Shown piece by piece: positions 24,710 through 32,778 of a DNA stretch of 64,000 nucleotides. Origin of the DNA: Ottowia massiliensis (GTDB lineage Bacteria; Pseudomonadota; Gammaproteobacteria; Burkholderiales; Burkholderiaceae_C); assembly GCF_900240305.1 (NCBI RefSeq), contig NZ_LT964854.1, positions 1,612,001-1,676,000 on the forward strand, written 5' to 3'. The stretch's first letter is position 1. Each line of letters opens with the position of its first letter. The position numbers and the translations under genes were made by a program. The notes under the pieces are model-generated. The model was not told the origin of the DNA, searched no databases, and saw only the letters and a program-made list of their open reading frames with translations.

Positions 24710-25258
24710 TCAATTGCAGTCGTTGCGCATGACTTCTTCGATGCGCTTGGTTTCAGCGGCGCGCTGTTCGGGGCTCATGAAGGAGCGCCCGCCTTTTCCG
24801 TCTGATTGCATGATGCGCTGGCCTGAATCCAGCAGGGCTTTGGCCGAGATGGCGCGCTTGCAGTTTTCGGCCTTCTGGGCGGCCAGCCGGTCGGCTTCCG
24901 CCTTCTTCTTGGCGGCTTCTTCGGCTTCGGCTTTTTTCAGCTTTTCCTGTAGCGCCTTGTCTTGCGCTGCTGGCGCAGCGGCCTGGGGTGTGGATGCCTG
25001 GGGCGCAGCGGCTGGGGCGGCCGTGCTGTCGGCGGCGCTGCTTTCGGCTTTGTCCGCCGCCGGGGCGGGCGCAGCGGGGCGGGCGGCGGGCTGCTTGAGT
25101 ATGTTTTTCTGCGGCGTGCCGGGCGGCGGCGGCTGGTCGCTGAAAACGCGGCGGCCGCTGCCGTCAATCCACTGGTATTGGGCATGGGCCGGAAGGCTGG
25201 CCGCCACGGCAAGGGCAGCGAAGGAGGCGGTGGCAAGGGCGCGGACGGTGAGTTTCAT
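24710..25258 (-). CDS. DUF4124-domain periplasmic protein
   Basis: This 182-residue protein has a cleavable signal peptide (MKLTVRALATASFAALAVAA, ending AHA-Q) followed by the DUF4124 signature YQWIDGSGRRVFSDQPPPPGTP near 29-50. The middle is Ala/Pro-rich and the rest is a Lys/Ala/Glu coiled coil (120-165) ending with Cys-containing helices (ENCKRAISAKALLDSG and VMRNDCN). The family is widespread in betaproteobacteria and has no known function. It is transcribed alone and ends at a strong terminator. guaB is divergent. Confidence 0.85.
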   Translation of the reverse strand: MKLTVRALATASFAALAVAASLPAHAQYQWIDGSGRRVFSDQPPPPGTPQKNILKQPAARPAAPAPAADKAESSAADSTAAPAAAPQASTPQAAAPAAQDKALQEKLKKAEAEEAAKKKAEADRLAAQKAENCKRAISAKALLDSGQRIMQSDGKGGRSFMSPEQRAAETKRIEEVMRNDCN

Positions 25259-25446
25259 GGGGCTGCAAGGCTCTGGGTCAATGAAGGCGCTTATTGTGCG
25301 TCGCGCCTGGCCGCGCGCCAATGCCCGTTTAGCGGGGCAAATGTGCCGTAATGCGCAGAAACGGGCTGAATCTGGCGGCATGAGCGTGCTGCATGCGTGT
25401 GCTTGGAGGCCGCAAGTAGAATTCATTTTTTGCGGAGCCATACCCC

Positions 25447-26916
25447 ATGCGCCTGATCGGCAATGCGCTCACCTTCGACGATGTGTTGTTGGTGCCAGCT
25501 TTCTCCCAGGTCCTGCCCAAGGACGCCAATCTCTCCACCCAGCTCACCCGCAACATCCGCCTGAATCTGCCGCTGCTGTCCGCCGCGATGGATACGGTGA
25601 CGGAAGCGCGCCTGGCCATTGCCATGGCGCAAGAAGGCGGCATGGGCATCGTTCACAAAAACCTCACGGCGCAAGAGCAGGCCGCGCAGGTGGCCAAAGT
25701 CAAGCGCCATGAATCGGGCGTGCTGCGCGATCCGGTGGTCATCACACCGGAGCACACCGTGCGGCAAGTCAGCGATCTGTCGCACGAGCTGGGCGTGAGC
25801 GGCTTTCCGGTGGTGGACCACGGCAAGGTCGTGGGCATCGTCACCGGGCGCGATTTGCGCTTTGAAACCCGCTACGACATGCCCGTGCGCGAGATCATGA
25901 CGCCGCGCGAGCGCCTCATCACCGTGCGCGAAGGTGCCACGCTGGAAGAGGCCAAGCAGCTGCTCAACAAGCACCGCCTGGAGCGCCTGCTGGTGGTCAA
26001 TGACGCCTTTGAACTCAAGGGCCTGATCACCGTCAAGGACATCACCAAGCAAACCACCTTCCCCAATGCCGCGCGTGATGCTTCGGGTCGCCTGCGCGTG
26101 GGCGCCGCCGTAGGCGTAGGCGCAGGCACCGAAGAGCGTGTGGAAGCGCTGGTCAAAGCCGGCGTGGACGCCATCGTGGTCGATACTGCCCACGGCCACA
26201 GCAAGGGCGTGATCGAGCGCGTGCGCTGGGTCAAGAACAACTGGCCGCAAGTCGATGTGATTGGCGGCAACATCGCCACCGGCGCCGCTGCCCGCGCGCT
26301 GGCCGAGGCGGGCGCGGATGGCGTGAAAGTCGGCATCGGCCCGGGCAGCATCTGCACCACGCGCGTGATTGCGGGCGTGGGCGTGCCGCAAATCACGGCC
26401 ATCGACAGCGTGGCCATGGCGCTCAAAGGCACGGGCGTGCCCCTCATCGCCGATGGCGGCGTGCGCTACAGCGGCGACATTGCCAAGGCCCTGGCCGCCG
26501 GCGCGCATGCCGTGATGATGGGCGGCGTGTTTGCCGGCACCGAAGAAGCGCCCGGCGAAATCGTGCTCTTTCAGGGCCGCAGCTACAAAAGCTACCGGGG
26601 CATGGGCAGCATTGGCGCCATGCAGCAAGGCAGCGCCGACCGCTACTTTCAGGAAAGCAGCACCGGCAACCCCAACGCCGACAAGCTCGTGCCCGAAGGC
26701 ATTGAAGGCCGCGTGCCCTACAAAGGCAGCGTGGTCGCCATCATTTACCAAATGGCCGGCGGCCTGCGCGCCAGCATGGGCTACTGCGGCTGCGCCACCA
26801 TCGAGGAAATGCGCGAAAAGGCCGAATTCGTGCAAATCACCGCCGCCGGCATTCGCGAATCGCACGTGCATGACGTGCAAATCACCAAGGAAGCGCCGAA
26901 TTACCGCGCTGAATAA
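25447..26916 (+). CDS. guaB: Inosine-5'-monophosphate dehydrogenase
   Basis: This 489-residue enzyme oxidises IMP to XMP with NAD+, the committed step of GMP synthesis. It has the N-terminal LTFDDVLLVPAFS, two CBS domains inserted at about 95-205 (for example MTPRERLITVREGATLEEA), the catalytic loop GPGSICTTR near 298-306 with the active-site Cys at about 304, and the GGVRYSGDI and GMGSIGAM phosphate-binding segments. guaA, the usual neighbour, does not follow; a strong terminator and a NYN gene do. Confidence 0.98.
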   Translation: MRLIGNALTFDDVLLVPAFSQVLPKDANLSTQLTRNIRLNLPLLSAAMDTVTEARLAIAMAQEGGMGIVHKNLTAQEQAAQVAKVKRHESGVLRDPVVITPEHTVRQVSDLSHELGVSGFPVVDHGKVVGIVTGRDLRFETRYDMPVREIMTPRERLITVREGATLEEAKQLLNKHRLERLLVVNDAFELKGLITVKDITKQTTFPNAARDASGRLRVGAAVGVGAGTEERVEALVKAGVDAIVVDTAHGHSKGVIERVRWVKNNWPQVDVIGGNIATGAAARALAEAGADGVKVGIGPGSICTTRVIAGVGVPQITAIDSVAMALKGTGVPLIADGGVRYSGDIAKALAAGAHAVMMGGVFAGTEEAPGEIVLFQGRSYKSYRGMGSIGAMQQGSADRYFQESSTGNPNADKLVPEGIEGRVPYKGSVVAIIYQMAGGLRASMGYCGCATIEEMREKAEFVQITAAGIRESHVHDVQITKEAPNYRAE

Positions 26917-26938
26917 TCCGCAGGGAAAATATTCATTC

Positions 26939-26974
26939 AAGGCCGGGAATGTGAATTTCCCGGCCTTGGTTTTT
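26939..26974 (+). terminator. Terminator of guaB
   Basis: AAGGCCGGGAA and TTCCCGGCCTT form an 11-bp perfect stem, followed by GGTTTTTC, 22 bases after the guaB stop. Confidence 0.9.
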
Positions 26975-27017
26975 CTGGCTCATTCCAAACCATAAACCCG
27001 GCAAATCCCCAAAAGAG

Positions 27018-27650
27018 ATGAAAACCAAACCAAGCTCCATGATCCGTATTGGCATTTTTTACGACGGCACCTTTTTCTGGCGCATCAGCAACCATTACAA
27101 ACACCGCCACGAGCGCAGCAGCTACCTTTCGATAGACGGGCTGCACGACTTCATTCGCGCGCGCGTGGCCAGGCTGGAAACGGACGGCAACGCCGACCTT
27201 TGCAAAATCACCGAAGCACACTTTTTCAGGGGCCGCTTTTCGCTCAAATCCGTGCAGGCCATGAAAGACCCGGTCAAGCAATTGGAAGTGGACCGCTTTC
27301 AGGACCAGATCCTGATGCACTCCAGCATCGTGGCGCACTATCACCCCATGAACGAGGCGCTGGATCCGCCCGAAGAAAAAGGCATCGACGTCTGGATGGC
27401 GCTGGAAGCCTATGACCTGGCCGCGCACAAGAACCTGGATGTGGTGGTGCTCGTCTCGGGCGATTCGGACTTCGTGCCGCTCATTCGCAAGCTCAACGGC
27501 CTGGGCACGCGCGTGATGGTGGTGGCCGTGAACCTGGAAGGCTCCGCCAAAACCTCGCAAAAGCTCATGGACGAGGCGTCCTACACCCTCATGCTCTCCG
27601 AAGAAATCGACGTGCAGACCGATCCCAGGGTGGAAGGGCTGTTCCGCTGA
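27018..27650 (+). CDS. NYN/LabA-type PIN-like nuclease-domain protein
   Basis: This 210-residue protein has the NYN (PIN-like) pattern: RIGIFYDGTFFW near the N-terminus with the first acidic residue, KGIDVWMALEAYDLA near 115-130, and VVVLVSGDSDFVPLIRKLNGLG near 138-160 with the SGDSDF acidic motif. These residues build the metal-binding site of predicted RNases. It likely acts on RNA in the cytoplasm; no partner is evident. The Met at 27018 or the one seven codons later could be the start. It follows the guaB terminator and is followed by repeats. Confidence 0.82.
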   Translation: MKTKPSSMIRIGIFYDGTFFWRISNHYKHRHERSSYLSIDGLHDFIRARVARLETDGNADLCKITEAHFFRGRFSLKSVQAMKDPVKQLEVDRFQDQILMHSSIVAHYHPMNEALDPPEEKGIDVWMALEAYDLAAHKNLDVVVLVSGDSDFVPLIRKLNGLGTRVMVVAVNLEGSAKTSQKLMDEASYTLMLSEEIDVQTDPRVEGLFR

Positions 27651-27661
27651 CTTGCGGCGCG

Positions 27662-27710
27662 CAAGAGCTTGCTCAAAGTCCGCCCGTGAGCGCGAAAAGC
27701 GCTGCTTCGG
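27662..27710. repeat. Single arm of a family 2 element
   Basis: The stretch GAGCTTGCTCAAAGTCCGCC and CGTGAGCGCGAAAAGCGC matches the outer arm of the family 2 element. The complementary arm is not recognisable, so this is a solo or decayed copy. It starts 12 bases past the NYN stop. Confidence 0.6.
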
Positions 27711-27733
27711 GCGCTTCGAATCAATGCAGAAAA

Positions 27734-27812
27734 AGAGAGCAAATTGAGCAGCCCGAAAATAGGCGCCTGCGCTTATTCCACTAGGACCTGATGCTATGGA
27801 TAAAAGAGCGAA
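27734..27812 (+). repeat. Family 1 interspersed repeat, copy 7
   Basis: AGAGAGCAAATTGAGCAGCC, GCGCTTATTCCACTAGGACC and TGATGCTATGGATAAAAGAG follow the family order. Confidence 0.85.
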
Positions 27813-27928
27813 TTCGACCCTGTCCTTTTCTTCTGCCAGCCCTTGGCTCTTTGCCTCCCGGCCCCTGTTCAGCGTCTGGCCATGAGCAGGGCAGGGGGCT
27901 GCCGTCGGTGTGCTAGAGTCCGCCGCCT

Positions 27929-28006
27929 ATGACTTTCAGCCGCGCTTTCTGGTTTTGGTTCTGGTTTTCTCTGTCCCCGGCGGACGAGAGGCTGGCCTGT
28001 TGCTGA
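27929..28006 (+). CDS. Leader peptide with alternating Phe and Trp codons, upstream of DAHP synthase
   Basis: A 25-codon reading frame starts at 27929 and stops at TGA 28004-28006. Residues 7-13 are FWFWFWF, giving five Phe and three Trp within the first 13 codons. Such a run is expected only in regulatory leader peptides, where the ribosome stalls when the charged tRNA is scarce. An extended -10 element, TGcTAGAGT (27911-27919), lies just before it, so the message may be nearly leaderless; if transcription starts earlier, an RNA segment at 27918-27925 can also take part. A transcription terminator follows at 28043-28077 and the DAHP synthase gene starts at 28120. Confidence 0.85.
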   Translation: MTFSRAFWFWFWFSLSPADERLACC

Positions 28007-28042
28007 AAGCGCGCCGCAAAGCTTCCCGATCACATTCACCCG

Positions 28043-28077
28043 AAACCGCCGGAGCCTCACAAGCCCGGCGGTTTTTT
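28043..28077 (+). terminator. Attenuator terminator hairpin of the DAHP synthase leader
   Basis: A 10-base perfect stem (AAACCGCCGG / CCGGCGGTTT) has a 12-base loop and ends in six T residues at 28072-28077. It lies 42 bases before the structural gene. Confidence 0.9.
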
Positions 28078-28119
28078 CATGTCCATTCCATCCATTCACG
28101 TTTTGCAAGGAGAACCACG

Positions 28120-29232
28120 ATGCCCCGCAATGCCCCGTCCTGGCGTTTGCCCTACGAGAAAACCGGCCCGACTGACGACGAACGCATCAAGGACATTGCC
28201 ATGCTGCCCCCGCCCGAACACCTGATCCGCTTTTTTCCCATCAACGGCACGCACGCCGAAACCCTGGTGGCCGCCACGCGCGAGCGCACGAGCCGCATCA
28301 TGCGGGGCGCGGATGACCGGCTGCTCGTGGTCATCGGCCCCTGCTCCATTCACGACCCCGCCGCCGCGCTGGACTACGCCCGCCGCCTCCAGCCGCTGCG
28401 CGAGCGCCACGCTGGCGCGCTGGAAATCGTGATGCGCGTGTACTTTGAAAAGCCGCGCACCACCGTCGGCTGGAAAGGGCTGATCAACGACCCGTATCTG
28501 GACGAGAGCTGCCGCATCGACGAGGGCCTGCGCATTGCGCGCCAGCTGCTGCTGGACATCAACCGCCTGGGCATGCCCGCCGCCAGCGAGTTTTTGGACG
28601 TGATTTCGCCGCAATACATTGGCGATCTCATCAGCTGGGGCGCCATTGGCGCGCGCACCACCGAAAGCCAGGTGCACCGCGAGCTGGCCAGCGGTCTTTC
28701 AGCGCCCATCGGCTTCAAGAACGGCACTGACGGCAACGTGAAAATCGCCATCGACGCCGTGCAGGCCGCCTCGCGCGGACACCACTTTCTCTCCGTAGGC
28801 AAGAGCGGGCAGGTCGCCATCGTGCACACCCAGGGCAACCCCGACTGCCACCTCATCCTGCGCGGCGGCAAGCAGCCCAACTACGACGACGCCAGCGTGC
28901 AGGCCGCCTGCCAGCAGCTGGCCGCCGCCGGCCTGCCCGAAACGCTCATGGTCGATTGCAGCCACGCCAACAGCAGCAAGCAGTACGAAAAGCAGCTGGA
29001 TGTGGCGCACGACCTGGCCCGCCAGATCAGCGCAGGCTCGCGCCGCATCAGCGGCGTGATGCTGGAAAGCAACCTGCGCGCCGGCGCGCAGAAATTCACT
29101 CCCGGCCAGGACGACCCCGCCACCCTCGAATACGGCCAGAGCATCACCGACGCCTGCCTGGGCTGGGACGATTCCGAGGCGCTCATCAACGTGCTGGCCG
29201 AAGCCGTGCAGGCGCGGCGCGCGCGAGCCTGA
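28120..29232 (+). CDS. 3-deoxy-7-phosphoheptulonate (DAHP) synthase, class I
   Basis: This 370-residue enzyme condenses PEP and erythrose 4-phosphate, the first committed step of aromatic amino acid synthesis. Family motifs are LLVVIGPCSIHD near 70-80, VMRVYFEKPRTTVGWKGLINDP near 105-126, GARTTESQVHRELASGLSAPIGFKNGTDG near 180-208 and DCSHANSSK near 280. The length and motif order match the AroF/AroG/AroH group. The isozyme, and so its allosteric inhibitor, cannot be told from the sequence alone. AAGGAG lies before the ATG. The upstream leader shows that Phe and/or Trp supply controls its transcription. Confidence 0.95.
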   Translation: MPRNAPSWRLPYEKTGPTDDERIKDIAMLPPPEHLIRFFPINGTHAETLVAATRERTSRIMRGADDRLLVVIGPCSIHDPAAALDYARRLQPLRERHAGALEIVMRVYFEKPRTTVGWKGLINDPYLDESCRIDEGLRIARQLLLDINRLGMPAASEFLDVISPQYIGDLISWGAIGARTTESQVHRELASGLSAPIGFKNGTDGNVKIAIDAVQAASRGHHFLSVGKSGQVAIVHTQGNPDCHLILRGGKQPNYDDASVQAACQQLAAAGLPETLMVDCSHANSSKQYEKQLDVAHDLARQISAGSRRISGVMLESNLRAGAQKFTPGQDDPATLEYGQSITDACLGWDDSEALINVLAEAVQARRARA

Positions 29233-29253
29233 AAGAGGTGCAGCAGCTCCAAA

Positions 29254-29332
29254 AAGAGAAGCGGATTCAAGCCAAGAAAAACGCCTTCTGCGCCCGTACT
29301 GCCAGGACCTCATGCTATTGACAAGGGAGCAA
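29254..29332 (+). repeat. Family 1 interspersed repeat, copy 8
   Basis: AAGAGAAGCGGATTCAAGCC, TGCCAGGACCTCATGCTATT and GACAAGGGAGCAAGA follow the family order. It sits between the convergent DAHP synthase and AraC-family genes. Confidence 0.75.
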
Positions 29333-29390
29333 GATACCCTTGCCCGTCTGCCAACAGCCTGCGCTGGCTTGCCATGAAGCGCCGGGGCGC

Positions 29391-30464
29391 CTAGCCGGGC
29401 GCTCCGCCGGGTTCTGGCGGCTCTGGCACGTCTTCCCCGCCGCCGGGCCGCACCTGCGAAGGCAGGCAGCCGTGCGCCAGGCGGAAGGCGCGGGCGAAGT
29501 GGCTTTTGTTGCGGTAGCCCACGTGGCGCGCTACCTCATGCACCGGCTGGCAGCCCTGCTCCAGCAGCGCCAGCGCCTGCTCCATGCGCTGCTGGCGCAC
29601 GTAGGCGGCAATGCCCATGCCCGTGCATTCGCGAAAACCGCTTTTGAGATAGCACTCGTTCAGGCCCACGCGCCGCGCCAGCGCGCTGATGGAAAAGTCA
29701 TCCGCCGGATGGGCGCGGATGAGGTCGATGGCGTCATGCACCGCGCGGCGATGGCGGCCCTGCGGCCCGCCTGCCGGCCTTTCATGCGGCATGTCCAGCC
29801 ACGCACCCAGTATCGCCAGCGCCAGCCCCTCGATTTGCAGGCGCTGCGCCAGCGCGGGCGGCTGCGTGGTCAGCAGCGCCTGAAGCCGTATGGCCGCGCG
29901 CGTGACAAAGCCTGACAGGCGGCTGGCCCGGTAACCCTCCGCCTGATGGCGGGCCAGCAGGTAGCCCTCGATGCGCCGCGCCGCCATGCTGCCGGGCGCA
30001 TCGGCCAGCCAGCGCTCCAGCAAGGCGGCGCTGGCCGCAACATGGCATTGCGAGACCGCGCCCGCCAGCAGGGTGCTTTGCCGCCACTGGATCGGGCCGT
30101 TCTGGCTCCATACCTTGCCCTGTGCGCCGCTATCGTGCCGCCGCCCGCACCCGTCCACCCATGAAAAGCCGCCTGCCAGCTGCGCGTTCAGGCCCAGGCA
30201 GGGGGCGTATTTCTCGTCTTGCCGGTTGTGGCGCGTGATGCTCTGGCGCAGCTGCCCCTGCATCGCGCAGGCCAGCAGTCCGCCGCCAAAACTCTGGGCG
30301 GCTACCGTGCCGCTGTCTATCGCGGGCGAGGCGCAGCGCGCGCCAATGTGCAGGCGCTGCCTGTCAATCTGAACAGCGCCAGATGCCTGGCCTGCGCCGG
30401 TCCACGCCGCCGCGTGGCGCGTGAAGGTGTCGAAAAGTTCTTTTCCTGAAGAGCTGGCTGTCAT
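29391..30464 (-). CDS. AraC-family regulator of a siderophore uptake cluster (PchR/YbtA-like)
   Basis: This 357-residue protein has a variable N-terminal ligand/effector domain and a C-terminal AraC domain with two helix-turn-helix motifs (about 262-350: ISALARRVGLNECYLKSGFR, EVARHVGYRNKSHFARAFR). It is divergent from a TonB receptor gene, followed by an RhtX-type permease and an ABC transporter. That layout is typical of PchR/YbtA-type activators, which respond to ferric siderophore. The ligand is not known. I chose the ATG at 30464; the longer frame (to 30569) would overlap the promoter region of the receptor. The C-terminus is Pro/Gly-rich. Confidence 0.82.
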   Translation of the reverse strand: MTASSSGKELFDTFTRHAAAWTGAGQASGAVQIDRQRLHIGARCASPAIDSGTVAAQSFGGGLLACAMQGQLRQSITRHNRQDEKYAPCLGLNAQLAGGFSWVDGCGRRHDSGAQGKVWSQNGPIQWRQSTLLAGAVSQCHVAASAALLERWLADAPGSMAARRIEGYLLARHQAEGYRASRLSGFVTRAAIRLQALLTTQPPALAQRLQIEGLALAILGAWLDMPHERPAGGPQGRHRRAVHDAIDLIRAHPADDFSISALARRVGLNECYLKSGFRECTGMGIAAYVRQQRMEQALALLEQGCQPVHEVARHVGYRNKSHFARAFRLAHGCLPSQVRPGGGEDVPEPPEPGGAPG

Positions 30465-30605
30465 TGCCTGTAAAGCCTTTGGTTTGCGGGTGATTTTTGT
30501 CAGGAGGCGCGCCGCAAGAATTTCCGGAACGGGGCCGTGATTCCTGAATGGAGCCTGGCAATTCAACAAGAATCGCTTGCATTGTGCGCAAAGGAGTATC
30601 CGCCC
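30465..30605. promoter_or_regulatory. Divergent control region between the AraC regulator and the siderophore receptor
   Basis: This 141-bp region must contain both promoters. A sequence AAGAATcgcTTGCATT (30568-30583) resembles a Fur box, with several mismatches. An AAAGGAG ribosome-binding site precedes the receptor ATG. The AraC binding site cannot be identified by eye. Confidence 0.4.
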
Positions 30606-32759
30606 ATGTCATTTGCTTTCAATTTCTGCCGTGACAACCCGATGGCGCCACGCCGGCTGGCGCTGGCGGCCTGCCTGGCCTGCGCAGCCGTGGCGGCGCA
30701 GGCTGCCGAGGCCGCCGCTGGCGAAAGGCGCAAGACCGCGCCCGCCGCCGAAGCGGCCACGCTGCCCGCCGTGACGGTGCAGGCGCGGCGTGAGGAAGAA
30801 AAGGCCAAGGATCTGCCCTTTACCGTCAATGTCATCAACGATGCGGCGCTGGAAGAGCGGCGCCTGAGCAGCCTGGAAGACGTGCTGCGCGGCACGCCGG
30901 GCGTGGAGGTCAATTCCTGGGGCGACGCGGGAAGCGCCAATGTGCGCATACGCGGCGTCGGCTCGCTTTTCCAGTCGGGCATGGATGACAGCTCGGTGGT
31001 AGTGAACGTGGACGGCGTCGCCGCCAGCGTGAGCCATGCGGGGCTGGGCACGCTGGATGTGGAGCAGGTGGAGGTTCTCAAAGGCCCGCAGGGCACGCTC
31101 TTTGGCCGCAGCAGCGCGGCCGGAGCCATCAACATCCGCACCCACCGTCCTGAACTGGGCCGCTGGACGGGCAGCGCGCGCGCCGAGGCGGGCAGCGACC
31201 ACCAGCATCTGGCCGAAGGCGCGCTGAATGTTCCAATGGGAGAAACGCTGGCCGCGCGCCTGGCGCTGCGCCATAACGCGCAGGACTACGGCTACGACAA
31301 CCGCCTGACGGGCAAGCCGGTTTCGCGCCCGGCGGATTCAGCCTGGCGCGCCAGCCTGCTGTGGCAGCCGCAGGCGGCCACTCACGTGCTGCTGCGCGCG
31401 GGGCGGCACGATGCGCGGCGCTACCAGAGCGTGATGCTGCTGCGTCCCTACGGCGAGCGCCCGGGGCAGGAGCTGGACAGCGCCGACCCGCTGGCGGGCA
31501 ACCATTTCGTGATCGAGCAGCAGGCGCTGGAAGCGCAGCACGATCTGCCCTGGGCGCGGCTGACTTCCGTCACCAGCCGCCAGCGCCACCGCCTCAGCGA
31601 AAACGACCACACGGGCCGTGAGGTCATGCGCGCCTGGATGGGTATGGACGTCACCTTCCCTCTGGCCAAGCGCGAGCATGGCCACAACTGGAACCAGGAG
31701 CTGCGTCTGGCTTCCCTGCCCGGCAGCGCCGTCTTCTGGGTGGCGGGGCTGGACGTGTATCGCGCCAAATGGGGCAATGTCCAGAACCGGATGGGGCAGG
31801 GCTACGGTCATGACCTGACACACAACGCCGACGCCGCGTTTGGCGAAGCCACCTGGCCGCTGGGCGCAAGCGGCCTGAAGCTCACAGCGGGCCTGCGCCA
31901 CTCGCGCGAGCGCAAGAGTTACGCGGGCGCCTACTCGGCGGGCGCAGCTCTATCCGATGCGCGCAGCCTGCGCGAGCGCCACACCACGGGCCGCGCAGGC
32001 CTGTCATGGGCGCTCACGCCGCAAACCAGCCTCTACGCCACGCTGGCGCGCGGCAGCAAGGCAGGCGGCTTCAATGGAAACGCCACGCAACCCGCCGACA
32101 GCGCGCCCTACCGCCCCGGCAAGGTGGACAGCCTGGAGCTGGGCGCCAAGCACGAGGGCGCCGATGGCCGCCTGCGGCTGGAAGCCGCGCTGTTTTCCAA
32201 CCGCGTCAAAGACGACCATCTGCTGGCTTTTGACCCCGGCACCCAAGCCAGCTGGATGATCAACGCCAACACCCGCAGCCACGGTCTGGAGCTGAACGGC
32301 CACTGGCGCGCGGGCGCGGGCCTGACCTTCAGCGGCGGGCTGGCGTGGATCAGCGGCTCCATCCGCAGCCACGCCGTCACCAACGTGCCCGCAGGCGACG
32401 TGAACGTGGGCAACCGCCTGCCCGACGTGCCGCGCCTGTCGGCCCTGCTGGCCGTGCAGTGGCAGCGCGCGCTGCCCGCCTTCTGGGGCCTGGCCTCGCC
32501 CACGCTCAACGCGCGCCTGTCGGTGCGCCACGTGGGCAAGCGCGCCAACGACCCGCAAAACAGCTTTGATCTGGACAGCTACCGCAAAGTGGACTTGCGC
32601 GTGGGCATCGCCAGCGGCAACGCCGAGTTCTACATATGGGGCGACAACCTGGCGAACAAGCAGTACGACCTCTACGGCTACTACCTCACGCATGGGCTGG
32701 TGATCGGCGCGCCCGCGCGGGGCCGCAGCTTCGGGCTGGGGCTGGCCTACCGCTTCTGA
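30606..32759 (+). CDS. TonB-dependent siderophore receptor
   Basis: This outer-membrane receptor has 717 residues. After a signal peptide (MAPRRLALAACLACAAVAA, ending AQA) it has a TonB box-like LPAVTVQAR, a plug (about 65-185: VLRGTPGVEVNSWGD, VRIRGVGSLF, VEVLKGPQGTLFGRSSAAGAINI) and a 22-strand barrel ending GLGLAYRF. The AAAGGAG site at 30590-30596 and the FyuA/FptA-type plug sequence support this start and assignment. The neighbours (AraC regulator, RhtX-type permease, Ybt-like ABC protein) suggest a ferric siderophore as substrate. No biosynthesis genes are nearby, so it probably imports siderophores made elsewhere. The exact siderophore is unknown. Confidence 0.88.
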   Translation: MSFAFNFCRDNPMAPRRLALAACLACAAVAAQAAEAAAGERRKTAPAAEAATLPAVTVQARREEEKAKDLPFTVNVINDAALEERRLSSLEDVLRGTPGVEVNSWGDAGSANVRIRGVGSLFQSGMDDSSVVVNVDGVAASVSHAGLGTLDVEQVEVLKGPQGTLFGRSSAAGAINIRTHRPELGRWTGSARAEAGSDHQHLAEGALNVPMGETLAARLALRHNAQDYGYDNRLTGKPVSRPADSAWRASLLWQPQAATHVLLRAGRHDARRYQSVMLLRPYGERPGQELDSADPLAGNHFVIEQQALEAQHDLPWARLTSVTSRQRHRLSENDHTGREVMRAWMGMDVTFPLAKREHGHNWNQELRLASLPGSAVFWVAGLDVYRAKWGNVQNRMGQGYGHDLTHNADAAFGEATWPLGASGLKLTAGLRHSRERKSYAGAYSAGAALSDARSLRERHTTGRAGLSWALTPQTSLYATLARGSKAGGFNGNATQPADSAPYRPGKVDSLELGAKHEGADGRLRLEAALFSNRVKDDHLLAFDPGTQASWMINANTRSHGLELNGHWRAGAGLTFSGGLAWISGSIRSHAVTNVPAGDVNVGNRLPDVPRLSALLAVQWQRALPAFWGLASPTLNARLSVRHVGKRANDPQNSFDLDSYRKVDLRVGIASGNAEFYIWGDNLANKQYDLYGYYLTHGLVIGAPARGRSFGLGLAYRF

Positions 32760-32778
32760 GCGCACGAAAGAATCGCGC

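Larger units (their letters stand above)
27911..28077 (+). promoter_or_regulatory. Phe/Trp-responsive transcription attenuator of the DAHP synthase gene
   Basis: Four mutually exclusive segments can be read directly: 1 (27918-27925, GTCCGCCG), 2 (27978-27985, CGGCGGAC, lying in the leader coding sequence after the Phe/Trp run), 3 (28043-28052, AAACCGCCGG) and 4 (28065-28074, CCGGCGGTTT). Segments 1:2 pair over 8 bases, 2:3 over 7 (CCGGCGG with CCGCCGG), and 3:4 over 10 followed by a T run, which is the terminator. A ribosome stalled at the Phe/Trp codons would leave segment 2 free to pair with 3 and prevent termination; a ribosome reaching the stop codon would cover 2 and allow 3:4. Confidence 0.85.
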
